In this document: piece after piece, positions 43,371 through 53,619 of the stretch
Layout: the number at the start of each line of letters is the position of its first letter
How positions within the stretch are numbered: position 1 is the stretch's first letter
Origin: Brevundimonas sp. G8
GTDB taxonomy: Bacteria > Pseudomonadota > Alphaproteobacteria > Caulobacterales > Caulobacteraceae
Length of the DNA: 64,000 nucleotides
Assembly (NCBI RefSeq): GCF_902506205.1
Contig: NZ_LR732816.1
Location: 3,112,993 to 3,176,992 of the forward strand
Direction: 5' to 3'
Position numbers and translations under genes: made by a program
Notes under the pieces: generated by a model
Databases searched by the model: none
Told to the model about the DNA's origin: nothing
The model's input: only the letters and a program-made list of their open reading frames with translations

Positions 43371-44771
43371 ATGATCCTTCACCGTCGGGGCCTGATCGGC
43401 TCCAGCGCCGCGCTCGCCTTCTCGGGCCTGGCCCACAGCGTCCAGGCCGCCGCCGAGGAAACCTACGTCAACGAGGTCGAGGGCTACGGTCCGCTTAAGC
43501 GCGATCCCAACGGCATGCTCGACCTGCCCGAGGGATTCTCCTACCGCATCGTGTCCCAAGGCGGCGAGACCATGGCCGACGGCCTGCTGGTCCCCGGCCA
43601 GTTCGACGGCATGGGCTGTTTCGCCCTTGATGGAAGCCGGGTCGTCCTGGTCCGCAATCACGAGCTCAAGGGTTCGTCGGCGGCGCACCGCAACTGGGGT
43701 CCCGGCGGTTACAACCAGCAGCGAGTCGGTCTGCTGGATGCGGGTCGCGCCTATGACACCTACAAGGACGGCCGCCCCCTGCCGGGCGGCACGACCACGG
43801 TCGTCTATGACATGGCGACCGGCAAGACCGAACGCCAGCACCTCAGCCTGGCGGGCACCAGCACCAACTGCTGCGGCGGCCAGACACCCTGGGGCTCGTG
43901 GCTGACCTGCGAGGAGACGGAGGAAACGCCCGCCGACGCCGACGTGACCAAGGAACACGGCTATGTCTTCGAGGTGCCGGCGCGCGCCGAGGGCCTGGTC
44001 GATCCTGTCCCGTTGAAGGCCATGGGCCGGTTCGACCACGAGGCGGTCTGCGTCGACCCCCGCACCGGCATCGTCTATCTGACCGAGGACCGGGCCGACG
44101 GCCTGTTCTACCGCTTCATTCCCGACACGCCCGGCGAACTGATCAAGGGCGGCCGGCTTCAGGCCATGGTGCTGCGCGATCATCAGGGCGTCGACACCTC
44201 CAACCATGACGACCGCGTCTGGTCGGTCGGCGACTGGCTGAACGTCGACTGGATCGACATGGCCGACGTCGAAAGCCCCAAAGGCGACCTGCGCCAGCGC
44301 GGCCATGCCGACGGCGCCGCGCTGGTCGCGCGGGGCGAAGGCATCTGGTGGGGCGATGGCGAAATGTATCTGACCGCCACTTCGGGCGGGCCGATCCAGC
44401 GCGGCCAGATCCTGCGTTACGTCCCGTCGCCCGACGAAGGCCGCCCCGGCGAGGCGCATCGCCCCGGCCGCCTCCAGCTGTTCGTCGAAAGCACGAACGA
44501 GAAGACGATGAACATGGGCGACAACATCACCATCGCGCCCTGGGGCCATCTGATCGTTTGCGAGGACAACTATTCCAGCGCGATCCGCAATCACCTGAAG
44601 GGCGTCACGCCTAACGGCAGGATCTACACATTGGGCCGCAACGTGTTTCAGGGGAACTCCGAGTTCGCGGGCGCGGTCTTCTCGCCCGACGGCGGGACAT
44701 TGTTCGTCAACATCCAGTATCCCGGCGTGACCTTCGCGATCACCGGCCCATGGAACGCGGTCCGGACATGA
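43371..44771 (+). CDS. PhoX-family alkaline phosphatase (DUF839)
   Basis: This 466-residue protein has a Tat signal ([16 protein letters not shown]) and the PhoX/DUF839 beta-propeller pattern: [57 protein letters not shown] and [12 protein letters not shown]. PhoX enzymes are secreted Ca/Fe-dependent phosphomonoesterases. Its end overlaps the end of the convergent ctaA gene by 32 bases. The family is clear; I see no convincing PhoB box upstream. Confidence 0.92.
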   Translation: MILHRRGLIGSSAALAFSGLAHSVQAAAEETYVNEVEGYGPLKRDPNGMLDLPEGFSYRIVSQGGETMADGLLVPGQFDGMGCFALDGSRVVLVRNHELKGSSAAHRNWGPGGYNQQRVGLLDAGRAYDTYKDGRPLPGGTTTVVYDMATGKTERQHLSLAGTSTNCCGGQTPWGSWLTCEETEETPADADVTKEHGYVFEVPARAEGLVDPVPLKAMGRFDHEAVCVDPRTGIVYLTEDRADGLFYRFIPDTPGELIKGGRLQAMVLRDHQGVDTSNHDDRVWSVGDWLNVDWIDMADVESPKGDLRQRGHADGAALVARGEGIWWGDGEMYLTATSGGPIQRGQILRYVPSPDEGRPGEAHRPGRLQLFVESTNEKTMNMGDNITIAPWGHLIVCEDNYSSAIRNHLKGVTPNGRIYTLGRNVFQGNSEFAGAVFSPDGGTLFVNIQYPGVTFAITGPWNAVRT

Positions 44772-45840
44772 AGATGCGAGGCTGAGCCCGCAACACCAGC
44801 CACAGGTTCGCTGTCGCCACGGCCAGAACGACGGCGGCCCCGCCCTGGTGCAGCACACCCAGCCAGACCGGCACGGCGTGCATCAGGGTGACGATGCCCA
44901 GAAGGGCTTGGAACCAGACCACACCCGCCAGGGTGAAGGCGGCCAGGCCCATCCCCTCGGCCACGCGCCAACGCCAGGCCTGGAAGGCATAGATGCTGAC
45001 GGCGATCAGCAGCCCATAGGCCACAAGCCGGTGATTGAACTGCGTCAGGGCCTGATCGTGCAGGAAGGCGCCTGCGCCCAGGCTCCAATCGGCCGGCGGC
45101 AGCACCGCCCCGTTCATCAGCGGCCAGTCGGTATAAACCAGCCCCGCATGACCGCCCGCGACCAAGGCCCCTAGCAGGCACTGGACAAAGACCGCGCCCA
45201 GCAGGAAGCCGGCGCCCCGCGCCCAGCCCGCGGGCGGACGCCCGTGGTCCTCGCCGTTCCACGCCTCCAGCCCGGTCCAGATCAGGGCGGCGAACAGCAT
45301 GAAGGCCAGGCCCAAATGCGTCGCCAGCCGCTCTGGCGCGACGCTGACCCGCTCGGACAAGCCGCTGGACACCATCCACCAGCCGATCAGCCCCTGTAGC
45401 CCGCCCAGCGCCAGCAGCACGACGCAGCGCCAGATCAGCCGATCGGGCATGGCCCACTGACGGAACAGCGACCGCGGCGGCGCCACGCGGCAAAGCAGGA
45501 AGAAGACCAGCGGCAGGGCGAACACCATGCCGACCAGGCGGCCGATCAACCGGTGCAGCCATTCCCACCAGAAGATACCCTGAAACTCGCCCAGGCTCAT
45601 GCCGGCATTGATCTGGGCGTACTGGGGAATCTGTTTGTATTTCTCGAACGCCTCGGCCCACTGGGCGGCGTTCAGCGGCGGGATGGCGCCCATGATGGGC
45701 TTCCATTCGGTTATCGACAGACCCGATCCGGTCAGGCGGGTGATGCCTCCGATGACGACCATCAGGAAGACGATGGCCGCCGTAGCGAACAGCCATACGG
45801 CGACGACGCGATTGCGATCTGGATTTCCGAAACGGTTCAT
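44740..45840 (-). CDS. ctaA: Haem A synthase (COX15/CtaA)
   Basis: This membrane protein of about 366 residues has eight helices and the haem-ligand motifs: [21 protein letters not shown] in helix 1, [37 protein letters not shown] and [12 protein letters not shown]. It oxidises haem O to haem A for cytochrome oxidase. The ATG at 45840 fits the family start. It is the type 2 alphaproteobacterial form. DUF2842 and another small membrane gene start divergently. Confidence 0.95.
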   Translation of the reverse strand: MNRFGNPDRNRVVAVWLFATAAIVFLMVVIGGITRLTGSGLSITEWKPIMGAIPPLNAAQWAEAFEKYKQIPQYAQINAGMSLGEFQGIFWWEWLHRLIGRLVGMVFALPLVFFLLCRVAPPRSLFRQWAMPDRLIWRCVVLLALGGLQGLIGWWMVSSGLSERVSVAPERLATHLGLAFMLFAALIWTGLEAWNGEDHGRPPAGWARGAGFLLGAVFVQCLLGALVAGGHAGLVYTDWPLMNGAVLPPADWSLGAGAFLHDQALTQFNHRLVAYGLLIAVSIYAFQAWRWRVAEGMGLAAFTLAGVVWFQALLGIVTLMHAVPVWLGVLHQGGAAVVLAVATANLWLVLRAQPRIFMSGPRSMGR

Positions 45841-45975
45841 TCGACGCCTGACGCTGACCCGGATATGCTGTCGCGCTCGACCATGACCAAATCGCGACCG
45901 GTGCGGTATGCCCCCCTGGAGCGACAAGATCGAGTCGGATTGAGTTAACGGCGCTGACGCCGCAGGAGATCAGGG

Positions 45976-46227
45976 TTGCAATACGCCGATATCGCCGCCG
46001 CCGTCGCAGGCGGCTTGCTTCTGGCCTGGATCGCCGACCTTCTAACGGGCCGTCGCGGCTTCGGCGGCACCAGCCTGGTGTCCGGCGTTGGCCTGGCCTG
46101 CGGCTGGTTCCTGGCCGTCCGTGTATTCGCCATCAGCACGATGGACAGCTGGGTCTGGGTGCCTTGGTCGCTGATCGGCTCCGCCTTCTGCCTGGTCGCC
46201 TTCTTCCTGTTTCGGAACAAGCGCTGA
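45976..46227 (+). CDS. Small membrane protein, hypothetical
   Basis: This 83-residue protein has three hydrophobic helices (AAAVAGGLLLAWIADLLTG, SLVSGVGLACGWFLAVRVFA, WVWVPWSLIGSAFCLVAFFLF). Glycine-rich spacing resembles the transglycosylase-associated GlsB/YeaQ type, but the match is not convincing. The start is TTG with AGGAG 8 bases upstream. Its stop overlaps the start of the DUF2842 gene by one base (TGATG). Confidence 0.72.
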   Translation: MQYADIAAAVAGGLLLAWIADLLTGRRGFGGTSLVSGVGLACGWFLAVRVFAISTMDSWVWVPWSLIGSAFCLVAFFLFRNKR

Positions 46228-46421
46228 TGCACCCGCGTCTGCGTCGCTTCGTCGCCGCGATCGGCGTCCTGGTCTTTCTGGTCTTCTGGGTCTGGGGCCT
46301 GATTGCGCTTCGGGGAATGCTGCCGCCGTCGCAATGGATCGACTTCCTGTTCTTCGGCATCGGCGGCACCGCCTGGGGCCTGCCGCTCATTCCGCTGCTG
46401 AAGTGGGCCGAGCGGGGATGA
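46227..46421 (+). CDS. DUF2842 membrane protein
   Basis: This 64-residue protein has two helices (FVAAIGVLVFLVFWVWGLIA and WIDFLFFGIGGTAWGLPLIPLLKW). The order, length and GGTAWGLPLIPLLKWA end fit DUF2842, a small family of alphaproteobacteria found near COX15 genes. The function is unknown; the neighbourhood hints at the respiratory membrane. The ATG overlaps the preceding stop codon. Confidence 0.75.
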   Translation: MHPRLRRFVAAIGVLVFLVFWVWGLIALRGMLPPSQWIDFLFFGIGGTAWGLPLIPLLKWAERG

Positions 46422-46496
46422 GGCCAACCTAGGCCCACATACGGCGATGGGGCCGCCCACAAGGACGACCCCACCATCATCATTCTTTTGCAAGAA

Positions 46497-46573
<77 letters not shown>

Positions 46574-46632
46574 AAGGCGCTCCCTATAGACGGGGGGATC
46601 GTCGTCCGCAAACGCTAAAACGACTTTTCCAC

Positions 46633-47040
46633 CTACCTTGAAAGAACGGCGTCCAGACGGGCCTTCGCCTGCTCCAGATCGGCGAGAACCTGCTGCAAAT
46701 TCGAGGTTTCGAGGCGAACATCGTTGGACGAAGCAGAGCTAATCTCCACATCGCCGTCCTCGATCAGGGCGGCGGCTTCGGCCCCGATCAGCTTTTTCAG
46801 CCCCTGTTCCTTGTGCAGGCGTTGGACGCCGCGAATCGTCAGGCCGTCATCGTGCAGCAGCCGCTTGACCGCCTTGAGGACGGCGATGTCCTGAGGGCGA
46901 TAGAAGCGTCGCCCGCCCGCTCGCTTGACCGGCGTCACGAAGACGAACTTCGTCTCCCAGAAGCGCAGCACATGCTGGGGCGCGCCGACCTCTTCGGCCG
47001 CTTCGGAAATGGTGCGAAAGGCGTCGGCGCTCTTGGCCAC
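46633..47040 (-). CDS. MerR-family transcriptional regulator
   Basis: This protein of about 135 residues has the MerR winged helix ([60 protein letters not shown]) and a C-terminal coiled coil. There are no metal-binding cysteines, so it is not a metal sensor. The GTG start at 47040 follows the ihfA stop by 5 bases; the pair is conserved in Caulobacterales and rhizobia. The targets are unknown. Confidence 0.92.
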   Translation of the reverse strand: MAKSADAFRTISEAAEEVGAPQHVLRFWETKFVFVTPVKRAGGRRFYRPQDIAVLKAVKRLLHDDGLTIRGVQRLHKEQGLKKLIGAEAAALIEDGDVEISSASSNDVRLETSNLQQVLADLEQAKARLDAVLSR

Positions 47041-47045
47041 GCGCG

Positions 47046-47369
47046 TCAGTCCTCGACGACGGCGTCGTGAACCCGGCTCTTCATGATTTGCGAGGCGCGG
47101 AAGCTGATGACCCGGCGCGGATTGATCGCCGCCGGTTCGCCGGTCTTGGGATTGCGGCCCATGCGGGCGCGTTTCTCGCGGACCTGGAAAACACCAAAGC
47201 CGGATAGTTTCACCGTCTCGCCGCGTTCCAGCGATTCGACGATCAGTTCGAGGGTGCGCTCCACCAGGCTGGAGCACTCCTGACGCGACAGGCCGACCTC
47301 ATTGTGTACGGCTTCGCACAGGTCAGCGCGCGTCACGGTCTGTTGGCCTGCCATCATATCCCCGCTCAT
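47046..47369 (-). CDS. ihfA: Integration host factor subunit alpha
   Basis: This HU/IHF-family protein of about 107 residues has [47 protein letters not shown], the DNA-bending arm [20 protein letters not shown] and [12 protein letters not shown] bends DNA as a heterodimer. Several ATGs lie near the start (47384, 47369, 47357 and 47354); I chose 47369. It is upstream of the MerR gene on the same strand. Confidence 0.94.
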   Translation of the reverse strand: MSGDMMAGQQTVTRADLCEAVHNEVGLSRQECSSLVERTLELIVESLERGETVKLSGFGVFQVREKRARMGRNPKTGEPAAINPRRVISFRASQIMKSRVHDAVVED

Positions 47370-47443
47370 GCGATCCGCTCGCATTCATAGGGCCGCAAAG
47401 GCCCCGAAAAATCAATGCCTATGGCCGATTTAAAGTCGCTGCC

Positions 47444-48421
47444 TCAAAGCCTCAGGGCGCAGGCGCCCCAGGTCAACCCGCCGCCCATGGCTTCCAGCAG
47501 GACCATGTCGCCCTTCTTGATCCGACCGTCCTGGATCGCGGCGTCCAGCGCCAGAGGGATGGAGGCGGCCGAGGTGTTGGCATGGGTCGCGACGGTAGAG
47601 ATCACCTTGTTCTCGTCCAGACCCAGCCGGTCGCCAACGCCCTTGATAATGCGCTGATTGGCCTGGTGCGGCACGAACCAATCGACGTCCGCGATCTCGA
47701 TCTTCGCAGCGGCGCAGGCGGCGGTGATGCCCTCGGCGATGTTCACCACGGCGTGGCGGAACACCTGATTGCCCGCCATCCGCAGATGACCGACGGTCCC
47801 GGTGGTCGCCGGGCCGCCGTCGACATAAAGCAGATCGGTCTTGGAGCCGTCGGCGCGCAAGGCGAATCCCAGCATGCCTTGGTCGTCGGACGTCCCCTGC
47901 CCTTCGCGCGGTTCCAGAACCACGGCGCCGGCGCCATCGCCGAACAGGACGCAGGTGGTCCGGTCGGTCCAGTCCATCAGCTTCGTCATTTCCTCGGCCC
48001 CGATCACCAGGGCGCATTTCGACAGGCCGCGCGCCACGAAACCGTCGGCGACGCTCAGGGCATATACGAAGCCCGAACACACAGCCTGGACATCGAAGGC
48101 GATGCCGACGCCCGCGCCCAACTTGGCCTGAACGATCGAGGCGACGGCCGGAAAGGTCATGTCGGGCGTGGTGGTTGCGACGATGATCAGATCGACATCC
48201 GTCGCCGTCTTGCCCGCATCGGCCAGCGCCTTCTTTGCGGCTTCGACCGCCAGGTCGCTAGTCGGCTGGTCGTCGCGCGCCTTGTGGCGTTGCTTGATGC
48301 CGGTGCGCTCCTGGATCCATTCGTCCGACGTGTCGACGAATTTAGCCAGATCGGCGTTGGTGACGATCTGCTCCGGCAGATAGGAGCCGACGCCGGTCAC
48401 GGCGCTGCGGGTGACGCTCAC
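47444..48421 (-). CDS. fabH: 3-oxoacyl-ACP synthase III (FabH)
   Basis: This 325-residue enzyme has the catalytic triad: Cys in DVQAVCSGFVYAL, His in WFVPHQANQRII and Asn in HANTSAASIPLAL. It condenses acetyl-CoA with malonyl-ACP to start fatty-acid synthesis. The GTG start overlaps the plsX stop (GTGA), as expected for the plsX-fabH operon. Confidence 0.96.
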   Translation of the reverse strand: MSVTRSAVTGVGSYLPEQIVTNADLAKFVDTSDEWIQERTGIKQRHKARDDQPTSDLAVEAAKKALADAGKTATDVDLIIVATTTPDMTFPAVASIVQAKLGAGVGIAFDVQAVCSGFVYALSVADGFVARGLSKCALVIGAEEMTKLMDWTDRTTCVLFGDGAGAVVLEPREGQGTSDDQGMLGFALRADGSKTDLLYVDGGPATTGTVGHLRMAGNQVFRHAVVNIAEGITAACAAAKIEIADVDWFVPHQANQRIIKGVGDRLGLDENKVISTVATHANTSAASIPLALDAAIQDGRIKKGDMVLLEAMGGGLTWGACALRL

Positions 48422-49494
48422 TGAAGGGGTTCTCCCACGGATACGGCAGGCTTGGCGGTATGATCGAACACCGCGTCCAGCTTGCCCAGGTTGTCCCCCA
48501 CCTTGCTCATATAGTCACTGCGCGCCAGATCGACAGCGATGCGGATCGCATTGCCGAAGCCCTTGGCGTCTGCGCCGCCATGGCTCTTTACGACGATGCC
48601 ATTCAGGCCCAGAAGAGGCCCGCCGTTGATGGTGCTGGGGTCGATCTTCTGACGCATCTTCTTCAGCGCCGGCATGGCGATCACGGCGCCCAGCTTGGAT
48701 TGCAGGTTCGAGGTCAGGGCCTCTTTCAGCAGCGCCGAGATATAACGCGCCGTGCCTTCGGCGGTCTTCAGCGCGATATTGCCGGTGAAGCCATCGGTGA
48801 CGACCACGTCCACCGTCCCCTTGGCGATGTCGTCGCCCTCGACGAAGCCGTGATAGTTCAGGTCGAACGGCCCGTCGCGCAGGATGGCGTGCGCCTCCTT
48901 GACCTGTTCGTTGCCCTTCATGTCCTCCGAACCGACGTTCAGCAGGCCGATGGTGGGGCGGGCGATACCGCGAACCGCGGACTGGAAGGCTTCGCCCATG
49001 ATGGCGAATTCTATCAGTTGTTCGGCGTCGCTGCCGATATTAGCGCCGACATCCAGCACCGCCGTGTGCCCCTTGAAGGTCGGCCAACTGGCGACGATGG
49101 CCGGCCGCTCCAGCCCCGGCGCAGACATGCGCAGAATCAGTTTCGAGATCGCCATCAGGGCACCGGTGTTGCCGGCCGAGACGACGCCGCCTGCCTGTCC
49201 CGTCTTCACCGCCTCGATGGCGTTCCACAGGCTGGAGCCCTTGCCGCGCCGCATGGCCTGGGCCGGCTTCTCGTCCATGGCCACGACCTTGTCGGTGTGA
49301 CGGATTTCGCAGATGTCCGCCGCCAGGCCGCAGCGCGCCAGTTCAGGGGCGATCTTGGCCTCGTCGCCGTGCAGCAGGAATCGAACGCCCTCGCCGTCAT
49401 GGGCGCGGATGTAGCTGCGGATGCCGGGAACGACGACGGATGGCCCGTGATCGCCGCCCATGGCGTCAAGCGAGATCGTAACTGGGGCTGGCAA
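48418..49494 (-). CDS. plsX: Phosphate acyltransferase PlsX
   Basis: This protein of about 358 residues begins with VTISLDAMGGDHGPSVVVPG and has GAVVSAGNTGALMAISKL-type and VLDVGANIGSDAEQL motifs. PlsX makes acyl-phosphate from acyl-ACP for phospholipid synthesis. The likely start is TTG at 49494, with GAGGT 4 bases upstream; the ATG at 49578 adds a non-conserved leader. It is coupled to fabH. Confidence 0.94.
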   Translation of the reverse strand: MPAPVTISLDAMGGDHGPSVVVPGIRSYIRAHDGEGVRFLLHGDEAKIAPELARCGLAADICEIRHTDKVVAMDEKPAQAMRRGKGSSLWNAIEAVKTGQAGGVVSAGNTGALMAISKLILRMSAPGLERPAIVASWPTFKGHTAVLDVGANIGSDAEQLIEFAIMGEAFQSAVRGIARPTIGLLNVGSEDMKGNEQVKEAHAILRDGPFDLNYHGFVEGDDIAKGTVDVVVTDGFTGNIALKTAEGTARYISALLKEALTSNLQSKLGAVIAMPALKKMRQKIDPSTINGGPLLGLNGIVVKSHGGADAKGFGNAIRIAVDLARSDYMSKVGDNLGKLDAVFDHTAKPAVSVGEPLQ

Positions 49495-49600
49495 ATGGAC
49501 CTCGTTTGGCCGCGTCGTCTTGTCGCGCGACGCTTGGCAGTATGCGCTGAACGATAGCGCCGAAGCCGGGGGATGCAACCACCCGGCCCCTGCGTCAACC

Positions 49601-50119
49601 TCAGCCTTTATCGTCCTGGGATTTAAGCGCCTTCAAGGCGGCGAAGGGCGAAATCTCTCCCGGCTCCTCCGGTTGCACGAACTCCGCGCCCGGCTTGCGC
49701 GGGAATGGATCAAGGGACAGCAGCAGTTGTTCGACGGCGTACTGACCCAGGTCGATCTTGCCGTCCTCGATCACGTCGGCGTCTTCCTCGTCCAGGGTGA
49801 CCTCGATCTCCTCGGTATCCTGAGGCTTGGCCTGGATCAGCTGGATCGAAAAGCGGCGATCCACATCGACAGGCAAGGGCTCCAGCGTCAGGCCGCAGGA
49901 CTGAACGGCATGGGCCGTGATACGGCCTTTCAGCGTCCACTCGCTGGTGGACGGGGTCGGCTTCACGTCAAAATCCACCACGAAGTCGTCGAGCCCTTGC
50001 AGGTCCAGGGCACGGGCGATTCGCTTGCACGTGTCCGCGTCGGGTTCGAGCTTCCGGTTCAGTCCGGCCCCGATCTGATTGACCCGCACCGTCTCGCTGT
50101 AGGGGAGCGTCACGCTCAT
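49601..50119 (-). CDS. DUF177 (YceD-like) protein
   Basis: This acidic protein of about 172 residues has the DUF177 pattern (GRITAHAVQSCGLTLEPLPVDVD, EEIEVTLDEEDADVIEDGKIDLGQYAVEQLLLSLDPFPRKPGAEF). Relatives are needed for 23S rRNA or ribosome maturation and usually lie beside rpmF-plsX; here plsX follows but no rpmF is seen between them. The start is ATG 50119 or TTG 50128, the latter overlapping the stop of the gene before. Confidence 0.92.
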   Translation of the reverse strand: MSVTLPYSETVRVNQIGAGLNRKLEPDADTCKRIARALDLQGLDDFVVDFDVKPTPSTSEWTLKGRITAHAVQSCGLTLEPLPVDVDRRFSIQLIQAKPQDTEEIEVTLDEEDADVIEDGKIDLGQYAVEQLLLSLDPFPRKPGAEFVQPEEPGEISPFAALKALKSQDDKG

Positions 50120-50124
50120 CTGTC

Positions 50125-50649
50125 TCAAACTTCCGCCCAGGCCGGCGTCGCCAGCACCTTGTTGAAATCCTGCGCCGCCAGAGCCGCGCGCGTGGTCAGC
50201 GCATAGCGCGCCAGCGCCTCTGCGTGCATGGCTTGCGGCTCCGCATAGACGTTCTTCGCCATCGCCTCGGCCAGCCCGGCGGCATCACTGGCGCGCAGCG
50301 GCTGCTCGTAAGCGTTCATCCGACCATACAGGGCCTCGCCCAGCTTGCGCATCTTCTTGCCCACGGCGACGTCGCCGACGCCTTCCTCGCGCAGGGCATG
50401 ATCCAGCGCCGAGACATAGACGTCGAACACCGCCTGGCCCGCATCCTGGCCCTGGGCCGTATTCTCGTCGCGTAGCCGCAGCACCAGCAACAGCACATGA
50501 AGCGTATAAAGCTCGAATCGGGCGTCGATGCGGTCGGCCACCCCCAGCCGCGTGTAAAAGGCCGGATTGCGAGCCTGGCTCACGGCCTTGGCATACAGAT
50601 CGTCGCCGATTCGGATGCCGGGTCGGGGTTTGAACAGGTTTTTGAGCAT
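50125..50649 (-). CDS. Ubiquinol-cytochrome c chaperone family protein (CBP3-like)
   Basis: This helical protein of about 174 residues contains DLYAKAVSQARNPAFYTRLGV, RFELYTLHVLLLVLRL, FDVYVSALDHALREEGVGDVAVGKKMRKLGEALYGRM. This is the CBP3/UQCC1 domain, which helps assemble cytochrome b of the bc1 complex. The start is ATG 50649, or TTG 50658. It precedes the DUF177 gene and is divergent from bamE. Confidence 0.92.
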   Translation of the reverse strand: MLKNLFKPRPGIRIGDDLYAKAVSQARNPAFYTRLGVADRIDARFELYTLHVLLLVLRLRDENTAQGQDAGQAVFDVYVSALDHALREEGVGDVAVGKKMRKLGEALYGRMNAYEQPLRASDAAGLAEAMAKNVYAEPQAMHAEALARYALTTRAALAAQDFNKVLATPAWAEV

Positions 50650-50740
50650 GGGTTTCAACGGCCCCTTTTCCGCCGTGCCGTTGAACTAGGACGCAGGTCC
50701 GTCTAGGTCAAAGACCTTGTTCTCTCGCAGGCGCCCGACC

Positions 50741-51220
50741 ATGTCCCGTTTCGTCCCGCTTTTCGTCGCTGTTTCGCTGGCTGGCCTGTCCGCCGCCTGT
50801 GCTCCGACCATCGGCTCCAACGGCTTCCAGGCCATCGACGCCAAGCCTCAGGACGTTGTCGCCGGCACCGACACCAAGGAAACGGTCCTGGCCAAGCTGG
50901 GTTCGCCCTCGACCACCTCGACGTTCGAGCCTGATCAGGTCTGGTACTACATCAGCCAGACGACAGAGAAATACACCTACAACCTGCCCAAGGTCTCCAC
51001 CCGCACCGTGACGGAAATCACCTTCGTTCCTCAGGGCGACCAGGTGGCTTCGGTCCGCACCCTGGGCCTGACGGACGGCGAACAGATCGCCATGAACCGC
51101 AACGAGACCCCGACGCGCGGCCGCGAGCTGACGGTTCTGGAGCAGTTGCTGGGCAACGTCGGTCGTGGCCAACTGCCTCGCACCGAGGATGATACGCCCG
51201 GCCAGCGCCGCCCCGACTAA
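50741..51220 (+). CDS. bamE: Outer-membrane assembly lipoprotein BamE (SmpA/OmlA)
   Basis: This protein of about 159 residues has a signal and lipobox (LAGLSAAC), the BamE core VVAGTDTKETVLAKLGSPSTT, VWYYISQTTEK and TEITFVPQGDQVASV, and a longer C-terminal tail than in enterobacteria. It is part of the BAM complex that inserts beta-barrel proteins. The ATG at 50741 fits the signal peptide; an upstream ATG (50717) adds arginine-rich residues. A strong terminator follows. Confidence 0.93.
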   Translation: MSRFVPLFVAVSLAGLSAACAPTIGSNGFQAIDAKPQDVVAGTDTKETVLAKLGSPSTTSTFEPDQVWYYISQTTEKYTYNLPKVSTRTVTEITFVPQGDQVASVRTLGLTDGEQIAMNRNETPTRGRELTVLEQLLGNVGRGQLPRTEDDTPGQRRPD

Positions 51221-51246
51221 GACGGCCCTCTCCTCCCAAACAAAGA

Positions 51247-51276
51247 CGCCCCGGAGATCGCTCTCCGGGGCGTTTT
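51247..51276. terminator. Bidirectional terminator between bamE and hppA
   Basis: CGCCCCGGAGA and TCTCCGGGGCG form a perfect 11-base-pair stem with a TCGC loop. It is followed by TTTTC on the + strand and TCTTTG on the minus strand. It lies between two convergent stop codons. Confidence 0.85.
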
Positions 51277-51296
51277 CGTATCGGTGACGATTCGAC

Positions 51297-53444
51297 CTAG
51301 CCGATATTTCCACTCGCCAGCACCGCCAGCAGAAGCAGGGCGACGATGTTGGTGATCTTGATCATAGGGTTCACCGCCGGACCGGAGGTGTCCTTGTAGG
51401 GATCCCCCACCGTATCGCCGGTCACGGCCGCCTTGTGCGCTTCCGAACCCTTGCCGTGGACCACGCCGTTCTTGTCGGTGAAGCCTTCCTCGATCACCTT
51501 CTTGGCGTTGTCCCAGGCGCCGCCGCCCGAGGTCATGGAGATGGCGACGAACAGGCCGGTCACGATGACCCCCATAAGCATGGCGCCCAGGGCCGCGAAG
51601 GCGTTGGCCTTGTCCGAAATCGTCAGGATGGCGACGAACAGGACGATGGGTGACAGAACCGGCAGCAACGACGGCACGATCATCTCGCGGATCGCCGCCT
51701 TGGTCAGGATGTCGACCGCCCGGCCGTACTCCGGCTTGACCTCATAGGTCATGATGCCGGGGTTCTCGCGGAACTGACGCCGCACCTCGGCGACCACAGC
51801 CTCGGCCGCCCGCCCGACCGCCATCATCGACATGCCGCCGAACAGGAAGGGCAGCAGCCCACCGAACAGCAGGCCGACGACAACGTAGGGATTGGTCAGG
51901 TCGAAGGCGATCGGCCCCATATTGGCGAAGAACGGATAGTCCGTAGGATTGGCCGAGAAATACTGCAGGTCCGACGTATAGGCCGCGAACAGCACCAGCG
52001 CGCCGAGGCCCGCCGAACCGATGGCGTATCCCTTGGTCACGGCCTTTGTGGTGTTGCCGACGGCGTCCAGCGCATCCGTCGAATGCCGCACGTCGCTGGG
52101 CAGGCCCGCCATTTCGGCGATGCCGCCGGCGTTGTCCGTCACCGGGCCGAAGGCGTCCAGCGCCACGATCATCCCCGCCACGCCCAGCATGGTGGTGGTG
52201 GCGATGGCGATGCCGAACAGGCCCGCCAGCTGGAAGCTGGCCACGATGCCGACGATGATCGTCAGAGCCGGAAGCGCGGTGGATTCCAGCGACACCGCCA
52301 GCCCCTGGATGACATTGGTGCCGTGCCCGGACACCGAGGCGTTGGCCACCGACTGCACGGGCCGGAAGTTCGAGCCGGTGTAGTATTCGGTCACCACCAC
52401 GATCGCCGCCGTCACCGCCAGACCGACCATGCCGGACCAGAACAGCGCCATCGGCTGGATCTCCAGACCGCTGGCCGTCACGATCGGCCCCGTCACCATC
52501 TGGTTGATCACCCACCAGACCGCGAAGATGGACAGGACGCCGGTCACGATCAGGCCCTGATACAGCGCCCCCATGATGTTCTGGCTCTTGCCCAGTCGCA
52601 CGAAGAAGCTGCCGATGATCGAGGTTACGATGCACACCGCACAGATCGCCAGCGGCAGGACCATCATCACGTCGACATAAGGCTGTCCCCTGAAGAAGAT
52701 GGCGGCCAGCACCATGGTCGCGACGGTCGTCACTGCATAGGTCTCGAACAGGTCGGCCGCCATGCCGGCGCAGTCGCCGACATTGTCGCCCACATTGTCC
52801 GCGATGGTTGCGGCGTTGCGAGGGTCGTCCTCGGGAATGCCCGCCTCGACCTTGCCCACCATGTCGCCGCCCACGTCGGCGCCCTTGGTGAAGATGCCGC
52901 CACCCAGGCGCGCGAAAATCGAGATCAGCGAGGCGCCGAAGCCCAGCGCCACCAGCCCGTCGATCACCTCGCGGCTGGTCGAGGCCAGCCCCAGATGATG
53001 GGTCAGCACGATATAATAGCCCGACACGCCGATCAGGGCCCCGCCCGCCACGAACATGCCGGTGATGGCGCCCGAGCGGAACGCCAAGTTCAGCCCCTTG
53101 GACAGGCTTTCTGACGCGGCCTGAGCTGTGCGCACATTGGCCCGCACCGAGATCAACATCCCGGCATAACCGGCCGCGCCTGACAGGACGGACCCGATCA
53201 GGAAGCCGATGGCGGCGTATATGCCGATCAGGAAATAGGCGGCGATCAGGATCACGATCCCGACCACGCCGATGGTCAGATATTGCCGCTTCAGATAGGC
53301 GGAGGCGCCTTCCTGGATCGCGGCGGCGATCTCTCGCATCTTGTCGTTGCCGGTGCTCGCCTTCATCAGCACGGCGGTCTGAGCGGCGCCATACAGCACC
53401 GCCAGCACACCGGCCGCGAAGACCAGCGTAAGTGAGTTCGTCAT
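51297..53444 (-). CDS. hppA: Membrane-bound proton-pumping pyrophosphatase
   Basis: This protein of about 715 residues has around 16 helices and the H+-PPase motifs [49 protein letters not shown] and [16 protein letters not shown]. The Lys in [18 protein letters not shown] marks the K+-independent class. It splits pyrophosphate to pump protons into the periplasm. The ATG at 53444 has GGAAA upstream. It stands alone, bounded by a terminator on its 3' side. Confidence 0.95.
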   Translation of the reverse strand: MTNSLTLVFAAGVLAVLYGAAQTAVLMKASTGNDKMREIAAAIQEGASAYLKRQYLTIGVVGIVILIAAYFLIGIYAAIGFLIGSVLSGAAGYAGMLISVRANVRTAQAASESLSKGLNLAFRSGAITGMFVAGGALIGVSGYYIVLTHHLGLASTSREVIDGLVALGFGASLISIFARLGGGIFTKGADVGGDMVGKVEAGIPEDDPRNAATIADNVGDNVGDCAGMAADLFETYAVTTVATMVLAAIFFRGQPYVDVMMVLPLAICAVCIVTSIIGSFFVRLGKSQNIMGALYQGLIVTGVLSIFAVWWVINQMVTGPIVTASGLEIQPMALFWSGMVGLAVTAAIVVVTEYYTGSNFRPVQSVANASVSGHGTNVIQGLAVSLESTALPALTIIVGIVASFQLAGLFGIAIATTTMLGVAGMIVALDAFGPVTDNAGGIAEMAGLPSDVRHSTDALDAVGNTTKAVTKGYAIGSAGLGALVLFAAYTSDLQYFSANPTDYPFFANMGPIAFDLTNPYVVVGLLFGGLLPFLFGGMSMMAVGRAAEAVVAEVRRQFRENPGIMTYEVKPEYGRAVDILTKAAIREMIVPSLLPVLSPIVLFVAILTISDKANAFAALGAMLMGVIVTGLFVAISMTSGGGAWDNAKKVIEEGFTDKNGVVHGKGSEAHKAAVTGDTVGDPYKDTSGPAVNPMIKITNIVALLLLAVLASGNIG

Positions 53445-53619
53445 TGGCGTTTCCATGCCCTTGCAAACAGGCGCGCAGGCCTTGGCGCGGTCGGGCGTTA
53501 TCGCCTCTGTCCGCCTTCCGGTCCCCCCGCACGCGGCGAACGCGTCAGTGCGTTCTTTGGGATTTGCCAGGGGAGCGTGTCATGACCTTACAGGTCGCGC
53601 AACCGTGATCGACGAGCGC

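Noticed and set aside
43260..44858. Open frame of 532 codons on the minus strand opposite phoX
   Set aside because: It mirrors the high-GC third positions of phoX, has low-complexity Asp/Gly/Ala/Val composition, and phoX itself is a clear family member.
51742..53532. Open frame of 596 codons on the minus strand inside hppA
   Set aside because: It is Arg/Gly/Asp-rich shadow sequence; hppA motifs lie in the other frame throughout.
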